NCBI GenBank assembly: GCA_017412705.1
Contig: JAFPWS010000061.1
Coordinates: forward strand, 1-62,853
Source: Prevotella sp.
GTDB taxonomy: Bacteria; Bacteroidota; Bacteroidia; Bacteroidales; Bacteroidaceae
DNA length: 62,853 nucleotides
Direction of reading: 5' to 3'
The stretch's first letter is position 1. Every line of letters starts with the position of its first letter. The position numbers were made by a program, and so were the translations under genes. Below the pieces are notes generated by a model, which was not told the DNA's origin, did no database searches, and worked only from the letters and a program-made list of their open reading frames with translations. Of this stretch, positions 1-7,837 are shown piece by piece.

Positions 1-24
1 CGAAAGATGAAGACCAAGAAGTAA
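1..24 (+). CDS. C-terminal tail of a gene running in from the left
   Basis: The first 24 bases read in one frame as RKMKTKK and a TAA stop, a plausible basic C-terminus of a plus-strand gene that starts outside the window. Because IS21-like terminal repeats seem to follow directly, it could be the end of the IS helper ATPase gene (istB type). Seven residues are too few to identify a family, so this is inference only. Confidence 0.25.
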   Translation, partial: RKMKTKK

Positions 25-41
25 ACAGGGTAAAATAAAAA

Positions 42-125
42 TGACCCCGCCAGTCAGGACTTTAGAGGGGTCAAAATAAAAAAGTTTTCGGGGGTCAACA
101 TCGCTTTGCCCTCGGGGGTCAAACA
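42..125. mobile_element. Possible right end of an IS21-like insertion sequence
   Basis: GGGGTCAA-type words recur at 67-74, 90-98 and 114-122, with an inverted copy (TGACCCC) at 42-48. The last copy runs into CA near 125. Spaced multiple terminal repeats and a terminal CA are typical of IS21-family ends. No transposase is visible because the window starts here, so the family assignment is tentative. Confidence 0.4.
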
Positions 126-238
126 CGCTCGGCTTTTCCACATATCGTCATTGCTTCATTATTATTTATGATTCACATTCTTATTCATCAACCTCCACAG
201 GTACGTGTCTAAAAACGCCCTCAAGAAGTTCTGGTTTA

Positions 239-1201
239 TCATTTCAGCAATCCAAGTATTATCTCAGGCGATATTTGCATCTCAGTGACGACACAAAGAC
301 CGGCCCCCATGTCTTTCAAACTGGCTCCCATGAGATAGACCTTGTCATCAATAATGAGGAACCTGTCATGATTTTTGTGAGGCAACTGAACGAATTCGAC
401 GGCAGGATATTGCTCATTATGCTTCTTCAGATCAGTCTGGAACTGCTCATAGTAGCGGCTATGTATCGTGGCGGAAACGCCTTCTGCCCGCTTGTCCAGC
501 ATTGTCAGCACACGGTCATCCACAAAGTTGTCTATCAGAGCAATCCTATGCTTAGCACTTCTTACCAAATCCGACACATACGACCAAGCATCCCACACGC
601 ATCCCGTCTGGAAAATCTGCTCAGGCAGGAGTTTAGGCGAGTTCTCTTCCATCTTGTCAAGAATCAGATCTATTTTCTCATCCGTTTCTATCTGATGGCG
701 TTCCAAGTGTGCTATACGCATTAAGATTCCTGCATTCTGAATCATGAAATGGCGCATCGCGACGAAAGCACTCATGATTTTTACGCTTGTTTCTATTGCC
801 TTTTCGCTATGAAGCACAGAGGAAAGTTGAGCAATACCTGGTTCTGTGAAAGCGTATGGCAATTTTCTCGTTCCACCCCAACTTGATGTCACAATTTGTG
901 ATTTCAAGTTATTCATCTCTTCCGTTGTTAGCTGAAATCGGAAGTTCATTGGAAATCGGGCAATATTACGTTTTACTTGCTGATTGAGTTGACTTGTAGT
1001 GACTTTGTAAACACGCGCTAAATCACGATCAATCATAACCTGCATACCCCTGATAGTGATTATCATCTTTTCAATATCAGACTGACTGAATGTTTCCTCA
1101 TTCACTATAAGGTTATCACAATTTGTGACCACCTCTTTAGGGTTGTCGCATTTTGCGACCACCTCTTGATTATCTTTCTTCTTTATATTCTTTTTCGCCA
1201 T
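239..1201 (-). CDS. ORF6N domain protein with C-terminal PLD-like segment
   Basis: A 320-residue protein. Residues about 44-155 form an ORF6N domain (IITIRGMQVMIDRDLARVY, then LNQQVKRNIARFP), a DNA-binding module common in phage-derived and mobile-element proteins of Bacteroidota. The C-terminal part carries HDRFLIIDDKVYLMGASLKD, which resembles the half-motif of phospholipase-D-like or NERD-like phosphodiesterase folds seen at the end of many ORF6N proteins. The N-terminus is charged and contains the near-repeat VVAKCDNPKEVVTNCDN, suggesting a disordered linker. The gene follows an HTH gene by 18 bp and is probably co-transcribed from the promoter at 1460. It may be a phage-derived regulator; its exact function is unknown. 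Confidence 0.8.
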   Translation of the reverse strand: MAKKNIKKKDNQEVVAKCDNPKEVVTNCDNLIVNEETFSQSDIEKMIITIRGMQVMIDRDLARVYKVTTSQLNQQVKRNIARFPMNFRFQLTTEEMNNLKSQIVTSSWGGTRKLPYAFTEPGIAQLSSVLHSEKAIETSVKIMSAFVAMRHFMIQNAGILMRIAHLERHQIETDEKIDLILDKMEENSPKLLPEQIFQTGCVWDAWSYVSDLVRSAKHRIALIDNFVDDRVLTMLDKRAEGVSATIHSRYYEQFQTDLKKHNEQYPAVEFVQLPHKNHDRFLIIDDKVYLMGASLKDMGAGLCVVTEMQISPEIILGLLK

Positions 1202-1219
1202 ACTCTCGTTTTACTTCTT

Positions 1220-1438
1220 TTACTTTGTAGGGCATATCAGGGTCCTGACATCCACATCCAGCACTCGTGCAATCTCTGCCAGTTGGGGCAATGATGGTTG
1301 CACTTTGTTGAGACACCATCTGGAGACAGTGTTCTCCTGCTTACCAATTTGCTCTGCCAGCCAACGGCTGGTCTTTCCTTGCTCAACGAGCACCAACTTG
1401 AGGCGATTGTAGTTCTCCTTCTGTTTATTATTCGTCAT
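1220..1438 (-). CDS. XRE-family helix-turn-helix regulator
   Basis: A 72-residue single-domain Cro/CI-type DNA-binding protein (VLVEQGKTSRWLAEQIGKQ, then ENTVSRWCLNKVQPSLPQL). The HTH covers almost the whole protein. I chose the ATG at 1438 because an upstream in-frame ATG at 1462 lies inside the TAnnTTTG promoter box. It is the first gene of a two-gene unit with the ORF6N protein and may autoregulate it. The domain is certain from the motif; the regulated target is inferred from adjacency. Confidence 0.85.
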   Translation of the reverse strand: MTNNKQKENYNRLKLVLVEQGKTSRWLAEQIGKQENTVSRWCLNKVQPSLPQLAEIARVLDVDVRTLICPTK

Positions 1439-1459
1439 ATTCAGTTGATTTTTCTGCTG

Positions 1460-1467
1460 CAAAAATA
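1460..1467 (-). promoter_or_regulatory. Bacteroidota -7 box for the HTH/ORF6N unit
   Basis: On the minus strand this reads TATTTTTG, followed by GC, a TAnnTTTG box. It sits about 22 bases before the HTH start codon at 1438. Confidence 0.6.
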
Positions 1468-1518
1468 CAAAAACAAATCGAAATAATAGCAGAAATACAA
1501 AGAAAAATGACGAAAAAG

Positions 1519-2064
1519 TTATTTCGCTATTTTGCGCGTCTCCCTACGTGCTTCTCTCCACCGAGGATAGTATTTGTCCATCAGCGCATGGAAGCGGACA
1601 TTATGGCTGGGCTCCAGCAGATGGCACAGTTCATGAACCACCACATGCTCCACGCACCATTCCGGCAACAGCAACAGGTAAGTGGAAAAGCAGATGTTGC
1701 GCTCCTTCACATTGCAAACGCCCCAACGCGATATCATAGGCTTGAAACTGACAGCGGATGGACGGACACCCATCTCCTTTGCATGCCGTTCTACCATCGG
1801 TTCTACCAGCGCTCTTATCCGCTCCGTAGCCTCCACCCTTTGAGCCTTTGTCGTCAATGGCAACTGACTATAAAAATCTGCCCGCTGCCTCTGTCGCTCA
1901 GCGGTCTTCTTTCTGGCCTCCGCAATCCATTCCAGATGCTCGTTGATGAACGCCTCCACCTCTTTTCTCGACAAACCGATGGGTGCCGACACATGCACAT
2001 CGCCATTCTTCACGATGCGCATCGACAACCTGCCCGTCCGTCTGTATGTCACTTGTATAGCCAT
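1519..2064 (-). CDS. YgjP-like zinc metallopeptidase domain protein
   Basis: A 181-residue protein of the YgjP/WLM-like (DUF45) family, predicted zinc-dependent hydrolases. It carries the family signature VVHELCHLLEPSHNVRFHAL, in which HELCH is the HExxH zinc site and the later His is the third ligand. The start at 2064 is supported by the paralogue at 61626, which begins with the same MAIQVTYRRT, and by TAATG overlap with the stop of the upstream MGMT-type gene. Coupling to an alkylation-repair gene is suggestive but does not prove a repair role. The substrate is unknown. Confidence 0.85.
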   Translation of the reverse strand: MAIQVTYRRTGRLSMRIVKNGDVHVSAPIGLSRKEVEAFINEHLEWIAEARKKTAERQRQRADFYSQLPLTTKAQRVEATERIRALVEPMVERHAKEMGVRPSAVSFKPMISRWGVCNVKERNICFSTYLLLLPEWCVEHVVVHELCHLLEPSHNVRFHALMDKYYPRWREARRETRKIAK

Positions 2065-2393
2065 TATATCTCCCAAAGAAACCGCTGCATATCCACATGC
2101 CCGTTGCTCTTGAAGGTCACACCCTCAGCCTCTAATAGTACCCGCTGCCTGCTCCAGCCAGGAGCCGTGCGTCCCTCCTTGTTCACTACCCGATGACAGG
2201 GCAAGTGCTCCGATTCGGGCGAGTAGCGCAACGTGCGCCCTACCATTCTCGAATGACTGGGCCAACCCGCCAGGGCAGCGATATGCCCGTATGTCGTCAC
2301 CCGCCCCCAAGGAATCTGACTGACGATGTTCAGCACGTCAGCCTGAAACGCCCGCGCCTGCTCCATAGTCATCCTGTCGGGATAGTCCTTCAT
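2064..2393 (-). CDS. MGMT-family methylated-DNA cysteine methyltransferase
   Basis: A 109-residue protein equivalent to the C-terminal DNA-binding and catalytic domain of O6-alkylguanine-DNA alkyltransferases. The motif LPCHRVVNKEGR contains the acceptor cysteine (PCHR), so unlike alkyltransferase-like proteins (PWHR) it should be catalytically competent. VTTYGHIAALAG and SRMVGRTLR correspond to the recognition helix and arginine finger region. It is short for a full Ogt/Ada (about 165 residues) because the N-terminal domain is absent, as is usual for stand-alone family members in Bacteroidota. ATG at 2393 is preferred over the one at 2417. Its stop overlaps the YgjP-like start, so the two are translationally coupled. 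Confidence 0.85.
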   Translation of the reverse strand: MKDYPDRMTMEQARAFQADVLNIVSQIPWGRVTTYGHIAALAGWPSHSRMVGRTLRYSPESEHLPCHRVVNKEGRTAPGWSRQRVLLEAEGVTFKSNGHVDMQRFLWEI

Positions 2394-2480
2394 ATTCTTT
2401 TTCTCTTCATTCCACACGTAACATTATCTATTTCTCGGATGCAGACTTTCTGGAATTGACGGCAGAACAATAACGACTGC

Positions 2481-3350
2481 TTAGGTCTGTTCTCGCTTAA
2501 TAGCATTTTTGATAATTGAGACATTGCTGCGCGAAACGGGGATGCTGTCATGGCTGTGCTTGATGATGAGCTGCATGCTGCCAGACTTGGTGACGATTTG
2601 CTCCACTTGCGTAAGATTTACGAGGAAAGCACGATGGCAACGAATAATCATCGGATAGATGGCGAGGTCGTCTTCCATCTGCTTTGAGGTAGCACGAAGC
2701 ATATCAGTGCAGACCAGACCATCGCGCAGATGGCATACCTTCACGTAATTGCCAACAGTCTCAATGAAGAGCAAGGCGTCTATGTTTAGCGTAATTTTCT
2801 CGCTGGTCGTTCCTTTTAGGGTAATCATCTCACTCCCCTCGGCTATGGGAGAGGGGGTGGGGGAGAGATTCATCAGTTGCTCGTTCAGTTGGCGTGTCTC
2901 ATCCAATTCCTGAGCCAGATAGTGGCTGCGGAACTTGAAACGCCAGTAGAGTCCGATGGCAAAGGAGATGAAGGCAATGATGGCGAGAGTCTCGAAGAAG
3001 TTGCTCCAGGAAAGCTGATTGTTTGGTACACGGTCGCTCAGCATAAAGTGCCGGTATAGGCATATCATAAGCGATACGAGCGGGGTGTTGATGAGTTGAA
3101 ACCAAAGGTTGCGGTGGATAATATAGTCAACACCTTGTTCGTACGACCTGGGCATCCTGGCAACATCCCTCAAGATGAGTTCTGTCAAAAAACACACAGC
3201 AAAGCCCAGCACCCATATCATAAGCAGGTGGACGTAGCCCTCCCACTTCCATGCCCCCAAGCCAAAAGGCTTGAACACTCCGAGTGCCAGCACCGCGAAG
3301 CCCACACTAATGGCTCTGACGCGAATCGTTTCCAAATGTTCTCTATCCAT
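2481..3350 (-). CDS. Membrane-bound LytTR-domain transcriptional regulator
   Basis: A 289-residue protein with about four predicted membrane helices in the first 150 residues (for example VRAISVGFAVLALGVFKPFG and MIWVLGFAVCFLTELIL), a linker, and a C-terminal LytTR DNA-binding domain (ALLFIETVGNYVKVCHLRDG, then YPMIIRCHRAFLVNLTQVEQ). There is no receiver domain, so signal input is probably through the membrane part. The gene is divergent from the LiaF-like/beta-barrel operon, and the shared intergenic region holds three CAGAA direct repeats at 10-bp period, the likely binding site. The start at 3350 is chosen because a TAnnTTTG box lies just upstream and the longer reading would start inside it. 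Confidence 0.88.
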   Translation of the reverse strand: MDREHLETIRVRAISVGFAVLALGVFKPFGLGAWKWEGYVHLLMIWVLGFAVCFLTELILRDVARMPRSYEQGVDYIIHRNLWFQLINTPLVSLMICLYRHFMLSDRVPNNQLSWSNFFETLAIIAFISFAIGLYWRFKFRSHYLAQELDETRQLNEQLMNLSPTPSPIAEGSEMITLKGTTSEKITLNIDALLFIETVGNYVKVCHLRDGLVCTDMLRATSKQMEDDLAIYPMIIRCHRAFLVNLTQVEQIVTKSGSMQLIIKHSHDSIPVSRSNVSIIKNAIKREQT

Positions 3351-3358
3351 ACAAATTG

Positions 3359-3366
3359 CAAAGGTA
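3359..3366 (-). promoter_or_regulatory. -7 box for the LytTR gene
   Basis: The minus strand reads TACCTTTG followed by CA, a TAnnTTTG box immediately upstream of the start codon at 3350, implying a very short leader. Confidence 0.6.
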
Positions 3367-3437
3367 GTGATATTTTGGCAAATAGACAAACCATTCTACA
3401 CAAATTGCTCATTTCGCCCCTTTTTCATTGCCGTTTA

Positions 3438-3471
3438 TCACAGAATAGTGCAGAATATCCCAGAAATTTGG
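3438..3471 (+). promoter_or_regulatory. Operator-like element, copy 1: three CAGAA repeats at 10-bp period
   Basis: CAGAA occurs at 3441, 3451 and 3461, exactly one helical turn apart, within a 34-bp block. The same block recurs at 10880-10913 with one mismatch. In both places it ends 20 bp before a TAnnTTTG box. LytTR regulators bind phased direct repeats upstream of -35, and the neighbouring gene encodes one, so it is the best candidate binder. Confidence 0.65.
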
Positions 3472-3490
3472 AGACCAGAAAAGACCATCA

Positions 3491-3498
3491 TAACTTTG
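3491..3498 (+). promoter_or_regulatory. -7 box for the LiaF-like/beta-barrel operon
   Basis: TAACTTTG followed by CA matches TAnnTTTG. It lies 20 bp after the phased-repeat element and 28 bp before the ATG at 3526. Confidence 0.65.
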
Positions 3499-3525
3499 CA
3501 GTCGAAAACTTCAAAAGTCAAGATT

Positions 3526-4077
3526 ATGAGAAGAAGAACTGTTTTTGGAATCATTTTTATCGTGGCCGGTCTGTTGAAGCTGGCTGACATGTGGAACATT
3601 ATGCATCTGGAGTGGCTGTGGCAGCAGCCTTGGACGACGTACTTTGGAGTGGGCCTTATTATGTATATAGGTATAGAGCTTATCATCAGCAGCTATCAGC
3701 AGCACCCTGACCAATGGTTGAAGCGGCCACTGCCCATCGGTGATGATGGCAAGCGTATCGTCTGTGTTGCACGGTACGGCGGCGACGAGTACGTCTTTCA
3801 TGGTGAACCGTTCCGTGGTGCGCGTCTTGATGCTTTCTGCGGAGGCATACGGATGGACTTGCGCGAGGCAGTCATCACGGAGGACGAGGAGATTGACATT
3901 CACACCTTTATGGGTGGCATAGAACTGCTGGTTCCTGCTGATGTGAATGTCATGGTGAAGAGTCGCAGTTTTATAGGTGGTGTGGGCAACGACACAACCA
4001 TGTGTTCCGACAAGGGGGCTTACAATCTCCATGTCACCGCCAGCAACTTCTTTGGTGGGGTGAGCATTAAAAATTAA
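3526..4077 (+). CDS. LiaF-like membrane protein
   Basis: A 183-residue protein. The N-terminus has two closely spaced membrane segments (TVFGIIFIVAGLLKLADMW and a segment around FGVGLIMYIGIELIISSY), as in LiaI/LiaF-type transmembrane regions. The C-terminal half is a soluble right-handed repeat-like domain with FCGGIRMDLREA, HTFMGGIELLVPADVNVMVK and RSFIGGVGN, the pattern of the LiaF C-terminal domain (cell-wall-active antibiotic response). The ATG at 3526 is selected because the reading frame further upstream crosses the promoter. It is five bases ahead of the beta-barrel gene, in one operon divergent from the LytTR regulator. A role in envelope stress is inferred from the family. Confidence 0.8.
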   Translation: MRRRTVFGIIFIVAGLLKLADMWNIMHLEWLWQQPWTTYFGVGLIMYIGIELIISSYQQHPDQWLKRPLPIGDDGKRIVCVARYGGDEYVFHGEPFRGARLDAFCGGIRMDLREAVITEDEEIDIHTFMGGIELLVPADVNVMVKSRSFIGGVGNDTTMCSDKGAYNLHVTASNFFGGVSIKN

Positions 4078-4082
4078 GAATT

Positions 4083-6293
4083 ATGAAGAGGATTATATTT
4101 TGGTCAATAGCATTGGTGATAGCTTTGCTTTTGTCAATGAAAGCACAGGCACAGGACAGCCTGCAAGTGGACACTGCATTATGGTACAACCAGACGCAGC
4201 AACTGGACGGGGTCGTGGTGAAAGGGCGGCTGCCCAAGACGCGTGTCAAGGGCGACGCCATGCGTACCACCGTTGCAGGAACCATTCTGGAGAAAGCCGG
4301 AAACGCTTCTGATATGCTGAACAAGGTGCCCTCGTTGGAAGCCGAAAAGGACGGCGGTGCCGTGAAGGTGGTGGGTCGTGGCGATGCCGAGGTGTATATC
4401 AACGGACGGCGCGTGCAGGACCTCAAGGAACTTGCCCGCATAGATGCTAGCCAGATACAGCATGTCGACGTGGTGCACAATCCCGGTGCCCGCTATGCAG
4501 CCTCGACGAAGGCTGTGGTGCGCCTGACGCTGAAGAAGGCCCAGGGCGACGGCTTCAGCTTCCAGAACAATACGCAGGGCATGTACCAGTATGGCTGGTC
4601 GGTGAACAACAACCTCAACCTGAACTACCGCACGGGTGGTCTCGACGTGACAGCCTCGCTGTGGGCAGGCAGTTACGGTCATGCAAAGTCGCTGCAGGAG
4701 AACCACCTCTATTATTTCGTAGGCCCTGACCTGGTTGACAGTTACACCTCACAGGACAGCAAGATGCCATGGAAGGGCTGGTCGCCGCAGTTGCAGGTGA
4801 ACTACATGGTGAACGAGAACCACTGCTTTGGTGCCTACTACAAGTACGACCGTCACCCCAAAGGCGACTTCGACAGCCACTTCATAACGGACAACTACGA
4901 GAACGGTGTCTTCACCGAGCACTCCGAGAGCGACATCTGGCAAGGCGAGACATTTACCAAACATATCTTCAATGCCTATTATAATGGTAAGGTGGGGCAG
5001 TTGGCTATCGACCTGAATATAGACGGTCTCTTCAACGATACCAAGACCCCTGGCAGTACTGAGGAATGGACAACATCCGTCCAGTCTGTTGCTGTGGCAC
5101 AGCAACAACGAACAACCCGCTCCATCGAGAGCAACACCAACAGCGGCAACAACTTCTGGGCATCGAAGCTTATCTTCTCCTATCCCGTGCTGAAGGGCAA
5201 CCTCTCTGTGGGCGGTGAGTATAGCTACAACCATCGCACCGATGCCTACGACTTCAAGGCTACGGACAACGTGCCCGTGAAGACCACCGACAACGAGATT
5301 AACGAGAAGTCGGCAGCAGGTTTCGTGGAGTATGGCCGGCAGTTCGGTAAAGTATATGTCCAGGCAGGTCTGCGCTATGAGCACCTGACGAACGACTACT
5401 ACAACTTCGGTGAGCGCCAGAACGAGGTATGCCGCAACTATGGCGACTGGTTCCCCACGGCATCCGTCTCTGTCCCCATCGGCAGGGTGCAGCTCTCACT
5501 TTCCTATCGTAAGGACATCCAACGCCCTAACTACAGTAACCTGACCAGCTCGGCCATCTATATCAACCGTTATACCTACCAGAGCGGCAATCCCTATCTG
5601 TTGCCGACCTATACCCACAGCCTCGTGTTGAATGCTGGTTACAAATGGCTGGGATTGAATGTAGACTTCGGACGCATCAAGGATTATGTTACCATGTCTA
5701 CCGAGCCTTATCCCGGCTCCGAAGACCCGCTCGTCAGCCTCGTTCACCCCATCAATAGTGAAGAGGACTATAACCAGCTGGGCATTTATGCCTACGCCCG
5801 TCCCACTATGAACTTTAAACTATGCACTATGAACTGCTCTTGGCATCCGTCATGGGGCGTCTATGCATATTTCCAGAACTATAAGTCACCCTGTGCTGAC
5901 GGCTCTGTCAAGACGCTCGACCGTCCATACTTTAGTTTCTCGTGGCAAAACGACATCGAACTGCCGAAGGGTTGGCGCCTGAGTGCCAATTTCACAGGAT
6001 GTCCGAAAGGTCAGATGACCAATTTCAGCGTCGAGAGGGCTCAGTTCAGGGCTGACTTCGGTGTGCAGCGTGACATCAGCCTGCGTCGTGCCGGTCAGCT
6101 GACCGTCGACCTGCGTTGCTATGACCTCTTCAATACCAACAAAACCGAAGCCATCGTCTATGGCTATCGCGAACTGACTGTCAAGAACCCTTGCCGCCGC
6201 ACCTTCACGTTGAACCTTTCGTGGAAGTTCAACGAGGCCCGCTCCAAGTATCGTGGCTCCGGTGCCGGCGAGAAACAGAAGGCAAGAATGTAA
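4083..6293 (+). CDS. Outer-membrane beta-barrel family protein (TonB-receptor-like)
   Basis: A 736-residue protein with a cleavable signal peptide (IIFWSIALVIALLLSMKAQA). A plug-like region follows (about residues 40-150, including DMLNKVPSLEAEKDGGAVKV and INGRRVQDLKELARIDASQI), then a long barrel with many aromatic-ended strands, ending in a terminal strand near RRTFTLNLSWKFNEARSK. It lacks the N-terminal CarboxypepD-regulatory-like domain found in SusC-type receptors and has no SusD partner, so it fits the outer-membrane beta-barrel family often paired with LytTR or two-component regulators. The substrate cannot be read from sequence. It sits between the LiaF-like gene and a GNAT gene, probably in one operon. 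Confidence 0.85.
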   Translation: MKRIIFWSIALVIALLLSMKAQAQDSLQVDTALWYNQTQQLDGVVVKGRLPKTRVKGDAMRTTVAGTILEKAGNASDMLNKVPSLEAEKDGGAVKVVGRGDAEVYINGRRVQDLKELARIDASQIQHVDVVHNPGARYAASTKAVVRLTLKKAQGDGFSFQNNTQGMYQYGWSVNNNLNLNYRTGGLDVTASLWAGSYGHAKSLQENHLYYFVGPDLVDSYTSQDSKMPWKGWSPQLQVNYMVNENHCFGAYYKYDRHPKGDFDSHFITDNYENGVFTEHSESDIWQGETFTKHIFNAYYNGKVGQLAIDLNIDGLFNDTKTPGSTEEWTTSVQSVAVAQQQRTTRSIESNTNSGNNFWASKLIFSYPVLKGNLSVGGEYSYNHRTDAYDFKATDNVPVKTTDNEINEKSAAGFVEYGRQFGKVYVQAGLRYEHLTNDYYNFGERQNEVCRNYGDWFPTASVSVPIGRVQLSLSYRKDIQRPNYSNLTSSAIYINRYTYQSGNPYLLPTYTHSLVLNAGYKWLGLNVDFGRIKDYVTMSTEPYPGSEDPLVSLVHPINSEEDYNQLGIYAYARPTMNFKLCTMNCSWHPSWGVYAYFQNYKSPCADGSVKTLDRPYFSFSWQNDIELPKGWRLSANFTGCPKGQMTNFSVERAQFRADFGVQRDISLRRAGQLTVDLRCYDLFNTNKTEAIVYGYRELTVKNPCRRTFTLNLSWKFNEARSKYRGSGAGEKQKARM

Positions 6294-6299
6294 CATAAA

Positions 6300-6938
6300 A
6301 TGACAACAATGAACATAAGATTAGAAACACCCAAGGATTATCGTGAGGTTGAGAACCTCACACGAGAGGCATTCTGGAACGTCTATCGCCCAGGATGCAC
6401 GGAGCACTATGTGCTCAACCAGTATAGGACCAACCCCGACTTCATCCCAGAAATGGACTTCGTAATGGAGTTAGACGGGAGGATAATTGGCCATGTGATG
6501 TTCTCGAAGTCGGAAATCATCTTAGATGATGGAACGGCCTTCCCTTCATGTACTTTCGGCCCCATCAGCATTCACCCTGACCATAAACGCAAAGGATATG
6601 GCCTGAAGTTGCTGCAATATGCGTTGGAAAAGGCCAAGGAGATGGGCATTGGCCTGATTCAGATGGAGGGAAACATCGAGTTCTACCGTCATGCAGGCTT
6701 CGACCTTGCCAGCAAACTGAGGATTCACTATCATGCTGAGCCAAGAGACGCCGAAGTGCCGTATTTCCTTGCCCAAGAGCTGGTTCCCGGCTACTGGGGC
6801 AATCGTGAAGGCACATACTGTCCACCAAAGGGCTACTTTGTTGCAGACGATAATCCTGATGCATTCGAAGCCTACGTAGCGACGTTCCCTCAGAAAGAAA
6901 AGGCATTCCAAGAGGGACAACTGCCTCAGTTCCTATGA
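6300..6938 (+). CDS. GNAT family N-acetyltransferase
   Basis: A 212-residue protein with an N-terminal GNAT fold. FGPISIHPDHKRKGYGLKLL is the acetyl-CoA binding segment (Q/RxxGxG/A type), followed by FYRHAGF, the usual beta-6/7 region. The C-terminal 60 residues extend beyond the core, as in YhbS-like proteins. It follows the beta-barrel gene by 6 bp, so it may be the last gene of that operon. An alternative start is the second ATG at 6309. The stop codon overlaps an ATG that opens a 15-codon reading frame ending at 6982, possibly the stub of a lost downstream gene. The acceptor substrate is unknown. Confidence 0.85.
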   Translation: MTTMNIRLETPKDYREVENLTREAFWNVYRPGCTEHYVLNQYRTNPDFIPEMDFVMELDGRIIGHVMFSKSEIILDDGTAFPSCTFGPISIHPDHKRKGYGLKLLQYALEKAKEMGIGLIQMEGNIEFYRHAGFDLASKLRIHYHAEPRDAEVPYFLAQELVPGYWGNREGTYCPPKGYFVADDNPDAFEAYVATFPQKEKAFQEGQLPQFL

Positions 6939-7062
6939 CCAAGGAAGAGTACGAGCAGATGATGCAACGTTGTCCGATATGAGTATGACTTTAAAGCCAT
7001 TCACCATCGATGATAGTTGCAGTCATCGACATCGGCAATATATGACCTGCTGGAGACGGTCG

Positions 7063-7476
7063 AAAATAACGTCACCTCGTCACTAATGCTGTATTCGTCT
7101 GTTTTACAATTAGATACAAGTGACGTTATGGGGTGATGTTATAATTGAAACGTCACTTTTTGACAAATCGGAAGTTTGGTACCGACAAAGCAAGAGTTTC
7201 CTACCGAGAAACTGGTAGTTACATGCCGAGTAACTCATGCTTTGTCGGCATGTAACCTGTAAATTCTCGAGAGAATTTTGTGCTCAGTCGTAATGTGAAG
7301 CGTGCTCAGTCGTAATGTGAAGCGTGCTCAGTCGTAATGTGAATGGGCTTTTGAAGCCTATCTTGAAGCTCTCAAACGAGTAGTGACGTTATGATTTTAA
7401 CGTCACCCTATAACGTCACTTGTATACACCTGTATTTCAGCAAACTACAGGGTTAGTGACGAGGTGACGTTATTTT
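7063..7476. repeat. 414-bp inverted-repeat structure with 22-bp repeat core
   Basis: The outer 24 bp at 7063-7086 are perfectly inverted at 7453-7476. Further inward, a second segment (ACAAGTGACGTTAT, from about 7116) is mirrored near 7404-7420. Each arm is itself built of short direct copies of a CGTCAC word. The core has two arrays of exactly 22-bp period: three units at 7173-7238 plus one inverted unit at 7239-7260 (TTACATGCCGA family), and three units at 7280-7343 (GTGCTCAGTCG family). A small hairpin (AAATTCTC/GAGAATTT) at 7261-7278 separates them. No coding region is seen. The layout matches the one beside the VirE-like gene at 42.4-45.1 kb. Confidence 0.8.
7280..7343 (+). repeat. Three tandem 22-bp repeats
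   Basis: Units start at 7280, 7302 and 7324; the third is complete except for its last two bases. All begin GTGCTCAGTCGTAATG. They lie in the core of the inverted-repeat structure and are unrelated in sequence to the TTACATGCCGA family beside them, although they share its 22-bp period. Confidence 0.9.
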
Positions 7477-7492
7477 TCACCTTTTTCTTGTT

Positions 7493-7837
7493 TTATATAA
7501 ATTCTATCTTGCGGATTGTTATGATGCCTATCACGATGATGCAGATGATGGCTGTAAAAATCGATAGAAGAATCGCCTTCCAGAAGTTATCCTCTATCAA
7601 CCAGATGTACAGCCAAAAGGGAACAACGATGCTAATAAACCCTGCACAGACGCAATAATAAAATTTGATGGGTTCATGTTTTGGATGTAATGCTCTGTTA
7701 CAATTAGGACACAGTATGCTGTGATCTGTCCCTTTCAGCAAATACTCCGAAATCTGCCGCAACCCGATCTTTGTATCACAATGAGGGCATACGGCCTGCT
7801 CGTGGTTAAGCAATGAGCTGATGATAGTTTTCTTCAT
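7493..7837 (-). CDS. Small zinc-ribbon membrane protein (cxxc_20_cxxc-like)
   Basis: A 114-residue protein with two CxxC pairs about 20 residues apart (CPHC at 17-20, CPNC at 43-46) and then two hydrophobic helices (FYYCVCAGFISIVVPFWLYI and AILLSIFTAIICIIVIGIIT). This is the layout of the cxxc_20_cxxc protein family common in Bacteroidota. It probably binds zinc on the cytoplasmic face of the membrane. The function is not known. It lies alone next to the inverted-repeat structure. Confidence 0.75.
   Translation of the reverse strand: MKKTIISSLLNHEQAVCPHCDTKIGLRQISEYLLKGTDHSILCPNCNRALHPKHEPIKFYYCVCAGFISIVVPFWLYIWLIEDNFWKAILLSIFTAIICIIVIGIITIRKIEFI

Noticed and set aside
4179-5384. Long minus-strand frames opposite the outer-membrane barrel gene
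   Set aside because: They are antisense shadows of a clearly coding gene with good codon structure, without their own start signals.
7280-7343. Three 22-bp GTGCTCAGTCG units as a CRISPR
   Set aside because: No spacers between units and no cas genes; they are tandem repeats inside an inverted-repeat structure.
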